Source: Bacteroidaceae bacterium
GTDB taxonomy: Bacteria > Bacteroidota > Bacteroidia > Bacteroidales > Bacteroidaceae
Assembly: GCA_021443335.1 (NCBI GenBank)
Contig: JABUUE010000009.1
Coordinates: 27,473-60,879, forward strand
Length of the DNA: 33,407 nucleotides
Reading direction: 5' to 3'
Positions 8,325-16,354 of this stretch are shown piece by piece; position 1 is the stretch's first letter, and every line of letters begins with the position of its first letter. The notes under the pieces were generated by a model, which was not told where the DNA came from, made no database searches, and saw nothing but the letters and a program-made list of their open reading frames with translations. Both the position numbers and the translations under genes were made by a program.

Positions 8325-9227
8325 ATGAAACTAACTAAAATATTAGGTCTCGCCCTCGTTATGCTGGCAATGGCATCTTGTTCAAAAGACCAGGATTGGT
8401 CCTGGAACGGCAAGAACGGTGCCACAGTCGAGATGATGGAGACAGAAATCTCTTTTAAGGAGAACAAGGGCATTGTTAAAGTGCCAATCAAAGTTGTCGG
8501 AGAACGCGACGGAAGGATACAGGCTACCGTTGAATTTAAGGCTACTGGTAACAACCCTGCCACAGAAGACAAGGACTATTATGTTACAGCAAAGTATGTC
8601 AACATAAGCGAGAAGGACAGCGTAGGCTATGTTGAACTTCGTCTTGTTGACAATGATGAGATAAACGAGGCAAAGACTTTCGAAGTATCTTTGGTTGACG
8701 TACAGCATGCATCAAAAGGTCAGAACACAAAGACTACTGTCTATATCAAAGACAACGACGCCTCATTCTATGAGAAACTGCAGGGCGAATGGACTATTGA
8801 GGCCATAGACGCTGAAACAGAAGCACCTGTTAAATGGTCTGGTAATATCATCGGATACGACGAGGGTGAGAAGGGCTACGATGAGGTTCTTCACCTGACA
8901 TGTTTCTATGCAGACTTTATCTGGATAGACATCCCAATCAACTATAGCTATGATACGGCAACCAATAAGATAATGTTAGACATTCCTCTCGGAAGTGTAA
9001 TTTCGGAAGGATTTGACTTTGGAGACTTTATTGGTGATACTTACCTTGGTGCTGTAGAGGGCCAATCAGTCACTCTTGACGGTAATGTTGAAGGAAAAAT
9101 CACTGATGACCTCAACACCATCACATTCAATCCAGACTGCCTGTTCATAGGAGCCGTATATAACGGTCCAAATTACATGGGATGGATTTTCCTAAACCAA
9201 GGAATGACGCTGAAACGCGGAAAGTAA
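8325..9227 (+). CDS. Lipoprotein with a Calx-beta-like domain
   Basis: I take ATG 8325 as the start because it gives a clean lipoprotein signal (MKLTKILGLALVMLAMASC, lipidated C19). The frame is open back to 8211, but that extension overlaps susD and lacks a signal. The product has 300 residues. Residues about 35-145 resemble a Calx-beta domain, ending in the characteristic IKDND. The remainder (about 148-300) is beta-rich and could be a lipocalin-like or ligand-binding domain, which I cannot name. As the third gene of a SusCD operon ended by a strong terminator, it is probably a surface ligand-binding partner. That role is inferred from position. Confidence 0.8.
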   Translation: MKLTKILGLALVMLAMASCSKDQDWSWNGKNGATVEMMETEISFKENKGIVKVPIKVVGERDGRIQATVEFKATGNNPATEDKDYYVTAKYVNISEKDSVGYVELRLVDNDEINEAKTFEVSLVDVQHASKGQNTKTTVYIKDNDASFYEKLQGEWTIEAIDAETEAPVKWSGNIIGYDEGEKGYDEVLHLTCFYADFIWIDIPINYSYDTATNKIMLDIPLGSVISEGFDFGDFIGDTYLGAVEGQSVTLDGNVEGKITDDLNTITFNPDCLFIGAVYNGPNYMGWIFLNQGMTLKRGK

Positions 9228-9240
9228 TCTAACATATATA

Positions 9241-9306
9241 GACTGCAAAGTACAAGATACAGAGGCGAACAATCTGTATTTTGCACTTTGCAGTCCGAAC
9301 TTTTCT
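9241..9306 (+). terminator. Intrinsic terminator of the susC-susD-lipoprotein operon
   Basis: A long hairpin at 9241-9295 has arms of 22 bases. It opens with GACTGCAAAGT pairing with ACTTTGCAGTC and continues after one mismatch through ATACAG/CTGTAT, around an 11-base loop. A T-rich stretch (TTTTCTT, about 9301-9307) follows. It starts 13 bases after the lipoprotein stop codon. Confidence 0.85.
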
Positions 9307-9309
9307 TAA

Positions 9310-9506
9310 AACCCAAAAAGTTTATTAGAATTTTGAAGTATTTTTGATTTTATATCGAGTAGATTTTTTCTACTTATAAAGTCATATAGCGGGCTATTTG
9401 ACTGCAGTAAGTGGGAAAAAGATGCCGATAGAAAACAAAAAGACGAAAAATAGTAAGAATTTCCAATAAATAAAACCCATATACGTTCTAATGAACTTTT
9501 TGGGTT
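9310..9506. repeat. Inverted-repeat-bounded intergenic element E1 (about 197 bases)
   Basis: The ends, 9310-9330 and 9486-9506, are inverted copies of one 21-base sequence (AACCCAAAAAGTT...ATTAGAA) with a single mismatch. On the minus strand the interior carries GGCATCTTT, CAGTC and the small hairpin ATAGC-CC-GCTAT (about 9386-9397). The same order is found in E2 at 18718-18902. The right end also folds on itself (AACCC 9474-9478 with GGGTT 9502-9506), and GGGTT can alternatively pair with AACCC at 9509-9513. It fills most of the gap before the C10 peptidase gene and codes for no visible protein. Confidence 0.7.
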
Positions 9507-9520
9507 AAAACCCTACCACT

Positions 9521-11236
9521 ATGCCAAGAAACATTTCAATTTTATCCCTTCTTTTATGTTTGTCACTTTGCCATACAGTCAATGCAAAACAGCGCAGTGT
9601 GACAGAAATGAAAGCTATCGCCGCAGGAATAATTGCCAACAACTCTAACTCAAGGGCAACAGCGCAGGCGAAGGAAATAGAAGTATTGAAGACAACAGAC
9701 TGCACCACCATACTCGGATATATGGGCGGACAGTTTGTGGTTGTAGCTAACGATGACAGCTTCAACGCAGTATTGGCATATTCAGACGATAATGCCGAAT
9801 ATACAGGCGACCTGCCCGACGGCTTTATCTGGTGGCTCAACGCCATCAACGAAACATTAAAAGAGAGGCTGAGTACAGGAAACACTGTTATGCCATTATA
9901 TGGTATTGGAGACGACTTCAACGACTTCACGCCAACCACTGTAAGCCCAATCCTCACCTGCCAATGGTCGCAGGGAGAGCCTTACAACAACTATTGCCCG
10001 ATCGACTATGACGACAGAAGAAGTCTTGTAGGATGTGTGGCAACAGCTATGGCACAGACAATGTTCAAATTCAAATACCCCGAAAAAGGACAAGGAGAGG
10101 CATCATACATTTGGGAGAATAGCAAGGGAACCAGAACACGTCTCACACAAGACCTTTCTGAGAGCACATACAAATGGAGCTTGATGCCCAACAAGATATC
10201 ATACGGCATTAAGGACGAAGTAAAAGATGCCCTCGCCACATTGTCGCGCGACTGCGGCTATACACTGAATATGCACTATGGTTGCACCGGTAGCGGTACG
10301 CTCACACGACTTGTAAAAACAGCGTTAATCAATCACTTTGGCTACAACGAAGGCATTAGATTCCACCAGAGGAAATATTTTGGCACAGACGAATGGGTAG
10401 CAATGATAAAGGCAGAGTTAGCCGCAAAGCGTCCTGTAATTTACGGAGCGTTCAGTCCAGGAACCCCAGGAACAGCTGATGCCGGCCACTGCTTCGTTCT
10501 TGACGGGTACAACAGGTCCGGACTATTCCACGTGAACTGGGGATGGGGTGGCCAAAGCGACTGTTATGCAGACATTGAAACACTTATACCTTATGGCACC
10601 AGCTATAAATATACAGACTCGCAAGAGGCTATCTTCGGAGTATGCCCGGAAAAAATAAGCGAGAAGAGCATACAACTCTATTGCAAAGGTGAGCCTACTC
10701 TAAAAATGGAAGACAACACTCTGCAAAGCACTCTCACAATATGGAATCTTGAAGGCGACGCTTTCGATGGCAGCAGGGCTTACTTCCTGAGAAATATGGA
10801 AAACGGGGCAGACATCATATTATATGAAAGGGACTTCCAGCTTGCTGCTATGCAAATGCAACCTGATGGTGTCGGAAAAGAAGAATCGAAGTACGTTACA
10901 TTCTCTGCCCCCATACCAGAAGACCTTGCGGCAGGCACTTACCGACTATTCGCCGCAACAAAGATAAAGGGCTCATCCACATGGTTACCTATCAGATACC
11001 CTTACGGAAACATCAACAGCTATCTGCTGACAAAAGACGCTACTGGAGCTATCACTTCCGAAGGCGACAAATCTACAGAATGGATGACACAGGAAGAGAT
11101 TTCCGCAATAGAAGAAATAACTGTATCTGAGCAGCCGTCACACCTGAAAGGCAACTTCAACCTCAGCGGACAGAAGGTCAACGCCAACTACAAAGGTTTG
11201 GTGATAAAGAACGGAAAGAAGATTATAAGTAAATAA
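9521..11236 (+). CDS. Secreted C10-family (streptopain-like) cysteine peptidase with T9SS-type tail
   Basis: The 571-residue product has a signal peptide ending near NA-K23 and a propeptide of the C10/Spi type (about 25-100). The peptidase domain has catalytic C172 (GCVATAMAQ) and H323 (AGHCFVLDGYN), followed by N339-W340 in HVNWGWGG. These agree with streptopain, interpain and periodontain relatives. After a beta-rich region, the C-terminus (LKGNFNLSGQ... to IISK) is the Prevotella-style T9SS sorting tail, so surface exposure or release is expected. Like its relatives it is probably made as an inactive zymogen. It lies downstream of a SusCD operon but beyond a terminator, and its own promoter is not clear. 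Element E1 occupies the leader. Confidence 0.93.
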   Translation: MPRNISILSLLLCLSLCHTVNAKQRSVTEMKAIAAGIIANNSNSRATAQAKEIEVLKTTDCTTILGYMGGQFVVVANDDSFNAVLAYSDDNAEYTGDLPDGFIWWLNAINETLKERLSTGNTVMPLYGIGDDFNDFTPTTVSPILTCQWSQGEPYNNYCPIDYDDRRSLVGCVATAMAQTMFKFKYPEKGQGEASYIWENSKGTRTRLTQDLSESTYKWSLMPNKISYGIKDEVKDALATLSRDCGYTLNMHYGCTGSGTLTRLVKTALINHFGYNEGIRFHQRKYFGTDEWVAMIKAELAAKRPVIYGAFSPGTPGTADAGHCFVLDGYNRSGLFHVNWGWGGQSDCYADIETLIPYGTSYKYTDSQEAIFGVCPEKISEKSIQLYCKGEPTLKMEDNTLQSTLTIWNLEGDAFDGSRAYFLRNMENGADIILYERDFQLAAMQMQPDGVGKEESKYVTFSAPIPEDLAAGTYRLFAATKIKGSSTWLPIRYPYGNINSYLLTKDATGAITSEGDKSTEWMTQEEISAIEEITVSEQPSHLKGNFNLSGQKVNANYKGLVIKNGKKIISK

Positions 11237-11260
11237 GTAACATAACATAAATATATCAAT

Positions 11261-12976
11261 ATGAAAAAAGTGATTCTATTATCTGTTGCCTTTATGCTGG
11301 CAGTATGCACAGCATCGGCACAACAGATGCGCAGAACGGCATCCAACAACAGTGGCATTCAGAAGATTAAGACAGGGACGAAGGCTCCAGAGAGATTTTC
11401 TGTATTACCACAAGTAGGGAAAATAGCCAACGGCATGAATAAAGCCCCCTCAACGAAAACAAGCTATCAGGTACCAGCATCCATGCCTTCCGTCGGTCTT
11501 GACAAGGAAGGATATCCCCTTGATGGAAGTATACTCCTCGTTCCTACTGCCTATACAGAGTTCATGCTGAAGAACACATCATCAAGCCCCAAGAACACCA
11601 GATGGTATATCGGCGGCCAGGATTACACGAAATATTTTGCTGACGACAACTATAACTTCGTATATGGCATAGAGGCAGGCTATGGCTTTCCAATGCCTAC
11701 ATTGACCGACGTCTTCGGCAGCAATGGCTACACTTACGGCGACAAAAATATTTATGACGTAACAAAGTATCCAACATACTTGGAACCAAAGGAGGATGTA
11801 TATCCACTCACATGGTCAGACCCTCACCTTGGTAAAACTGCCATATACGGTGGTTACCTGGACACTAGCTATATCTTCGGTTCAGGTAGCCTTACTTATG
11901 AAGGAGTGAAATACGCCTCTGTCGGCTGCATACAAAGCTTCCCAAAACCGCAGTCGCCAATGTATGTTGAAGACATCTATTTGCTCGGTGTAACCATTAA
12001 TTCCACCAAGCACCCACTCGCTAACAATGAGGAAATAAAAATGCAAATTCTCAACAACAACGGCGATGAGATAACATCACTCACAGCAACAAAAGACGAT
12101 GTAACGCTCATCGACGAAGCTGAGCAAGAGGGTACAAACTATAAAACCTACAACGTTTTATTCAAGAAAATCGAAAACGGCATACAGCAACCCCTTGTTC
12201 TTGACGAGGCGTTTTCAGTTCTTATCACATTCCCTCAGAGCGTGAACATTGGCTTCTTTGCCCACATTAACAGTGAGGAAGAGACAGCTGAACGTGCATA
12301 CAATGTCCTCATGAATACCACAAACCCTGATGACATACAATACCTCGGCGTGGGCGAGGCAACAGACGTAATATCACTGCCATTAACATTCAGCGCACTG
12401 CACGACTTCCTATATACATGGGAGTCAGCATACGACGAGGGAGGTACAGAATACCTGGACGTAAATGTGCTTTATGTTTCTGCTGACGGTAAGACTGTGT
12501 ATAACGCAGCCGACCCATCAGCATCCTGGGTATATACTTATTCCGCTTGTCCTTACTTCAACCAATACGACGAGCAGAACTATTACCTCGCCGATAAATA
12601 CGGTAATTTCCCATCATGGCTAAAATATGGTGTAGATAACTCTTCATGGGAAGAAACAGACCCTGACAAGTTCTGGGCAATATTCTACACTATGGTGGAA
12701 TGTGACCCACTGCCAGAAGGCGTAACAGGAAGAGGCTGCAAGATGTACAACGTAGGTCGCGGAATTACAGACCCAACACCTATCTACGTCCTGCAAGGAA
12801 ACTACACTAAAGAGCAGTGCGACCAAGACGAGGCGACAGCCATCACTAACCCAACAATAGCAGCAACCAACGGCAGCAACCGCATCAATGGAACATTCAA
12901 CCTCAGCGGCCAGCGCGTTGGAAAGAACTTCAAGGGAATGGTCATCAACAACGGAAAAAAGTTTATAAAGAAATAA
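11261..12976 (+). CDS. Secreted protein of unknown function with T9SS-type tail
   Basis: I do not recognise the central part of this 571-residue protein. It has a signal peptide (MKKVILLSVAFMLAVCTASA, cut before QQ), a low-complexity basic stretch (about 22-75), and a beta-rich, aromatic-rich body. The tail INGTFNLSGQRVGKNFKGM ends in KKFIKK and closely resembles the tail of the preceding peptidase (NFNLSGQKVN...GKKIISK). The two genes are 24 bases apart and of identical length, so they are probably co-transcribed and co-exported by T9SS. A role as adhesin, peptidase partner or substrate-binding surface protein is possible but unsupported. The stop-codon region TATAAAGAAATAAA is duplicated directly downstream (12964-12977 and 12988-13001). 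Confidence 0.8.
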   Translation: MKKVILLSVAFMLAVCTASAQQMRRTASNNSGIQKIKTGTKAPERFSVLPQVGKIANGMNKAPSTKTSYQVPASMPSVGLDKEGYPLDGSILLVPTAYTEFMLKNTSSSPKNTRWYIGGQDYTKYFADDNYNFVYGIEAGYGFPMPTLTDVFGSNGYTYGDKNIYDVTKYPTYLEPKEDVYPLTWSDPHLGKTAIYGGYLDTSYIFGSGSLTYEGVKYASVGCIQSFPKPQSPMYVEDIYLLGVTINSTKHPLANNEEIKMQILNNNGDEITSLTATKDDVTLIDEAEQEGTNYKTYNVLFKKIENGIQQPLVLDEAFSVLITFPQSVNIGFFAHINSEEETAERAYNVLMNTTNPDDIQYLGVGEATDVISLPLTFSALHDFLYTWESAYDEGGTEYLDVNVLYVSADGKTVYNAADPSASWVYTYSACPYFNQYDEQNYYLADKYGNFPSWLKYGVDNSSWEETDPDKFWAIFYTMVECDPLPEGVTGRGCKMYNVGRGITDPTPIYVLQGNYTKEQCDQDEATAITNPTIAATNGSNRINGTFNLSGQRVGKNFKGMVINNGKKFIKK

Positions 12977-13013
12977 AGGTGGGTTCTATAAAGAAATAAA
13001 CCCATATACGTTC

Positions 13014-13067
13014 TAATGCGCTCGGCTCTGCCGCTTTGCTTGCAAAGCGGCAGAGCCGAGCGCATTA
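13014..13067. repeat. Perfect 26-base inverted repeat (palindrome)
   Basis: Arms 13014-13039 and 13042-13067 are exact complements separated by TT, giving a GC-rich 26-pair stem. The left arm begins inside CCCATATACGTTCTAATG (13001-13018). That sequence is identical to 9476-9493 at the right end of E1. It may end transcription between the secreted-protein gene and the transporter. The length and perfection exceed a normal terminator, no T-run follows on the plus strand, and a cruciform or repeat-element origin is as likely. Confidence 0.85.
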
Positions 13068-13096
13068 AAAGAATAACTCGAAACACCTAAGAAACA

Positions 13097-14035
13097 GTGA
13101 ATATACTCTACAAAATATCAACTGTGGTGTCAAACCAGATTGCATTGATAGTTCTGGCTGTCGCTGCCGTCGGTTTACTCTTGCCTGAGACTTTCACATG
13201 GATTCCTACGACAGCCATCAACTGGTTGCTGGGTATCGTGATGTTCGGCATGGGATTAACGCTAAAGCCGCAGGACTTCAAGGTAGTATTCACGAAGCCT
13301 AAGGCGGTCATGATAGGTTGTGTCGCACAGTTTACCATCATGCCTCTCCTTGCGTGGACACTGTGTCTGGTATTCAATCTACCTACAGAGATTGCCATTG
13401 GCGTGATACTTGTTGGTTGTTGTCCCGGCGGCACGGCTTCCAACGTGATAACATATCTTGCAGGTGGTGACATTGCCTTGTCGGTGGGTATGACAGGCAT
13501 GAGCACTCTCGCTGCTCCGGTTATGACTCCTCTTCTTACTTATCTGCTTGCAGGAGAAGAGGTTGATGTTAATATCCTTGCCATGTTGATGAGTGTGGTG
13601 CAGGTGGTCATACTGCCTATCATTCTTGGCTTTGTGGCAAATCATTACTTTGGCAAATACACACAGAAGGCTGTCGGAGTACTGCCGATGGTCTCCACGC
13701 TCGCCATCGCCCTGATAGTTGGTGTTATAATGGGAATGAATGCAGAGCGCGTGCTGACGTCCGGATTGCTAATAATAGCTGTTGTAATGCTTCACAACAT
13801 TCTCGGTTTCTCTCTCGGATTTACAATCAGCAAGATACTTCGTCTCGACACTCCCAAGCGCAACGCCATCGCCATCGAGATAGGAATGCAGAATTCAGGC
13901 CTTGCTACCAGTCTTGCCGCAACACATTTCGCCATGTATCCTCTGGCAACCATCCCTGGCGCTCTCTTCTCAGTATGGCACAACTTCTCTGGCGCTATTG
14001 CCGCGAATATTCTAAGGACCAAACAGAATGAATAA
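13097..14035 (+). CDS. Bile acid:sodium symporter (BASS) family transporter
   Basis: The 312-residue inner-membrane protein has nine or ten hydrophobic segments. It carries the family signature VGCCPGGTASNVITYLAGGDIALSV in pieces: CCPGGTASN at 108-116, then LAGGDIALS at 121-129. A matching C-terminal half (IEIGMQNSGLATSLAATHF) completes the pattern. BASS members carry organic acids such as bile acids, pyruvate or pantoate with Na+. The substrate here is not predictable, and a bile-acid role should not be assumed. The start codon is GTG 13097, chosen because the reading begins there with a normal amphipathic N-terminus and no ATG fits better. The gene lies 30 bases after the palindrome. Confidence 0.9.
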   Translation: MNILYKISTVVSNQIALIVLAVAAVGLLLPETFTWIPTTAINWLLGIVMFGMGLTLKPQDFKVVFTKPKAVMIGCVAQFTIMPLLAWTLCLVFNLPTEIAIGVILVGCCPGGTASNVITYLAGGDIALSVGMTGMSTLAAPVMTPLLTYLLAGEEVDVNILAMLMSVVQVVILPIILGFVANHYFGKYTQKAVGVLPMVSTLAIALIVGVIMGMNAERVLTSGLLIIAVVMLHNILGFSLGFTISKILRLDTPKRNAIAIEIGMQNSGLATSLAATHFAMYPLATIPGALFSVWHNFSGAIAANILRTKQNE

Positions 14036-14078
14036 TTTTATGTGGCAACAGAAATTGGGGAATATGGCGTTCTAAAAT

Positions 14079-14228
14079 AAAAAACAGCGCGGCTCTCACG
14101 AGCTGCGCTGCAAACAACATTAGAGAATTTCTTACAGTGTGTAAGATCAAATTTTAAGGGTCAATTAATATTAAAACTATTCCGACTGTTTGAAGTGTTT
14201 ACCAACACCTCTTCACATGGTTTTGCAG
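14079..14228 (-). ncRNA. Candidate small RNA of about 150 nt
   Basis: On the minus strand a -7 box (TACCTTTG, 14232-14239) lies just before 14228. The implied RNA starts CTGCAAAAC. It forms an 8-pair stem around GGTA (14192-14211), a CTTAC/GTAAG hairpin (14131-14145), and a closing helix of CTGCAAA (14222-14228) with TTTGCAG (14108-14114). It ends in an 11-pair GC-rich terminator hairpin (14085-14110) followed by six U (14079-14084). The closing helix overlaps the terminator by three bases. Size and layout recall 6S RNA or the Bacteroidales-1 motif. I cannot confirm either, and no protein frame is present. Confidence 0.55.
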
Positions 14229-14231
14229 TTG

Positions 14232-14239
14232 CAAAGGTA
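14232..14239 (-). promoter_or_regulatory. -7 box of the candidate small RNA
   Basis: The minus strand reads TACCTTTG, matching TAnnTTTG. At the -33 position only TTTC (complement of GAAA, 14260-14263) is found rather than TTTG, so the match is partial. Confidence 0.5.
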
Positions 14240-14397
14240 AGAAAAAACCTCTTTTACACGAAACATTTTTCTTTTAAAATGATAACTATCTGGAAAAGTG
14301 ATGTTTTACATCAAGGTCAAACCTTTACGCGACAAACAAAATAAGGTTAAAAATTGTTTTTTTGATGAAAAACACCAACGAATTAAATAAATAATGA

Positions 14398-14405
14398 TAA
14401 CTTTG
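14398..14405 (+). promoter_or_regulatory. -7 box of metY
   Basis: TAACTTTG fits the -7 consensus and lies 42 bases before the metY start. No TTTG occurs 19-21 bases upstream, the nearest being at 14361-14364. A small inverted repeat, GCAGTC-TAAA-GACTGC (14405-14420), follows at the expected transcription start. Confidence 0.5.
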
Positions 14406-14446
14406 CAGTCTAAAGACTGCGAATAAATATCTAACACATATAAGAA

Positions 14447-15718
14447 ATGAAACTTTCAACAATCTGCGTACAGGGCGGCTGGAAGCCAAAGAACGGCGAG
14501 CCGCGTGTCCTTCCTATCTACCAAAGCACTACCTTCAAATATGAGAATACGGAAGAAATGGCTGACCTCTTCGACCTGAAGAAGGATGGCTACTTCTACA
14601 CCCGACTGGCAAACCCGACAAACGATGCCGTGGCGCAAAAGATTTGCGACCTTGAAGGCGGTGTGGGCGCTGTGCTGACATCATCAGGACAGGCTGCCAA
14701 CTTCTACGCTACATTCAACATCTGCGAGGCCGGCGACCATATCGTAGCCTCTAACGAGATTTACGGCGGCACATACAACCTCTTCGGAGTAACGATGAAG
14801 AAGCTCGGCATTGACTGCACCTTCATTAACCCAGAGGCTACCGACGAGGAGATACAGGCAGCCATACGCCCGAACACAAAACTGCTTTTCGGCGAGACAA
14901 TAACAAATCCTGGCTGCAACGTCTTCGACATAGAGCGATGGGCGAAGATTGCCCACAGCAACGGTATGCCATTAGTAATAGACAACACCTTTGCAACACC
15001 TATCAACTGCCGTCCTTTCGAATGGGGAGCAGACATCGTTGTACACTCCACAACGAAATATATGGACGGACATGCAACACAGGTGGGCGGATGCGTTGTT
15101 GACTCCGGCAACTTCGACTGGATGAGCCACGCCGAAAAGTATCCAGGCCTTTGTTCTCCCGACGAGTCATACCACGGACTTGTATATGCAGAGGCGTTTG
15201 GCAAGATGGGATATACGACCAAGATTGTTGCCCAGCTGCTACGTGACCTCGGCTCTGTTCCAAGTGCTCACAGCTCTTTCTTGCTGAATCTCGGACTCGA
15301 AACGCTCCATCTGCGTGTGCCACAACACTGCAAGAATGCGCAGGCAGTGGCAGAATTCCTCTCTAAGCATGAGAAAGTGGCATGGGTGAACTACGCGACA
15401 CTGCCAGGCAACCCCAACTACGAAAAAGCGCAGAAATACCTGCCTAACGGCACTTGCGGCGTACTTTCCTTTGGCATCAAGGGCGATGTAAACACAGCAA
15501 TCAAGTTTATGGACTCGCTGAAGTTCATAGCCATCGTAACCCATGTGGCTGACGCGCGCTCCAGCATCCTGCACCCTGCAAGCCATACCCACCGTCAGTT
15601 ATCTACAGAACAGCTTATAGAGGCAGGCATTCAGCCCGACCTTATGCGTCTGTCAGTAGGCATTGAGGATGCGGAAGACATAATCAACGACCTCAAGCAA
15701 GCATTAGACCAGATATGA
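14447..15718 (+). CDS. metY: O-acetylhomoserine sulfhydrylase (aminocarboxypropyltransferase)
   Basis: The 423-residue cytoplasmic product belongs to the Cys/Met-metabolism PLP-enzyme family. PLP-binding lysine K204 lies in HSTTKYMDGH (200-209). The phosphate-binding and substrate motifs YTRLANPT (51-58) and SSGQAA (79-84) are present, along with DNTFATP (179-185). Overall length and the CVQGGW...PIYQSTTF start favour MetY, which makes homocysteine (or cysteine) from O-acetylhomoserine and sulfide, over MetB, which is usually shorter. A cystathionine gamma-synthase-like activity cannot be excluded. The gene overlaps the next by the sequence ATGA, implying translational coupling. No SAM riboswitch is seen before it. 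Confidence 0.88.
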   Translation: MKLSTICVQGGWKPKNGEPRVLPIYQSTTFKYENTEEMADLFDLKKDGYFYTRLANPTNDAVAQKICDLEGGVGAVLTSSGQAANFYATFNICEAGDHIVASNEIYGGTYNLFGVTMKKLGIDCTFINPEATDEEIQAAIRPNTKLLFGETITNPGCNVFDIERWAKIAHSNGMPLVIDNTFATPINCRPFEWGADIVVHSTTKYMDGHATQVGGCVVDSGNFDWMSHAEKYPGLCSPDESYHGLVYAEAFGKMGYTTKIVAQLLRDLGSVPSAHSSFLLNLGLETLHLRVPQHCKNAQAVAEFLSKHEKVAWVNYATLPGNPNYEKAQKYLPNGTCGVLSFGIKGDVNTAIKFMDSLKFIAIVTHVADARSSILHPASHTHRQLSTEQLIEAGIQPDLMRLSVGIEDAEDIINDLKQALDQI

Positions 15719-16302
15719 TTGTTGAGGTAGGAAATGTTCTCGTCTCAACAGACCTCTTCACCGAGCAGTTCTGCTGTGACCTGTCGCAATGCAAGGGCGT
15801 ATGCTGTGTGGAGGGCGATGCCGGCGCTCCTGTAACGCAAGAGGAGATAGAACACATAGAAAACGCTCTTGACACGGTATGGAATGACCTCTCGGCACAG
15901 GCACAAAGTGTCATTGACAAGCAAGGCGTGGCTTACATAGACCAAGAGGGCGACCTCGTGACGAGCATTGTCAACGGGAAGGACTGCGTGTTCACTTGTT
16001 ACGACGGCGACTGCTGTCTGTGCGCCATAGAGAAAGCGCAGAGGGCAGGAAAGATTGACTTCATAAAACCCATTTCGTGCGCGCTGTACCCCATTCGCGA
16101 GAAGACTTTCGCGAGTGGGACGGTGGCGTTAAGCTATAACCGCTGGACGGTATGCCAGACGGCTGTTAAGAAAGGGCGCGAGATAGGTTTGCCACTATAC
16201 AAATTCCTTGAAGGTCCGCTGACCAGACGCTTTGGCAAGGAGTGGTACGCAGAACTTACGGAGGTGGCAGAAGCCGTAAAGAAGGAATATTTCAAGGATT
16301 GA
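15715..16302 (+). CDS. DUF3109-family cysteine-rich protein
   Basis: The 195-residue product is recognisable as DUF3109 by its cysteine pattern. C20, C21, C26, C30 and C31 lie near the N-terminus (FCCDLSQCKGVCC), then C91, C95, C100, C101 and C103 (CVFTCYDGDCCLC), C122 in ISCALYP and C147. The spacing suggests metal or iron-sulfur binding, but the family has no settled function. Its start overlaps the metY stop (ATGA), so the two are co-expressed. A link to sulfur metabolism is suggested only by that context. No signal peptide is present, so it is cytoplasmic. Confidence 0.85.
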   Translation: MIVEVGNVLVSTDLFTEQFCCDLSQCKGVCCVEGDAGAPVTQEEIEHIENALDTVWNDLSAQAQSVIDKQGVAYIDQEGDLVTSIVNGKDCVFTCYDGDCCLCAIEKAQRAGKIDFIKPISCALYPIREKTFASGTVALSYNRWTVCQTAVKKGREIGLPLYKFLEGPLTRRFGKEWYAELTEVAEAVKKEYFKD

Positions 16303-16354
16303 GATTAGAGGATTTTCCTTATTTTGGATTTCCGGATAAAACAACATTATTAAA

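Noticed and set aside
9301..9513. TTAA target-site duplication around E1
   Set aside because: TTAA occurs near both ends but at unequal distances from the inverted repeats, and it is common in AT-rich DNA. It does not prove transposition.
14085..14110. Plus-strand terminator for the BASS transporter
   Set aside because: The hairpin is followed by CAAACAACATT on the plus strand, with no T-run. The T-run lies on the minus strand, so it fits the candidate RNA instead.
14240..14446. SAM riboswitch or other leader before metY
   Set aside because: The probable -7 box at 14398-14405 leaves a leader of only about 40 bases, and no SAM-type pairing pattern was seen.
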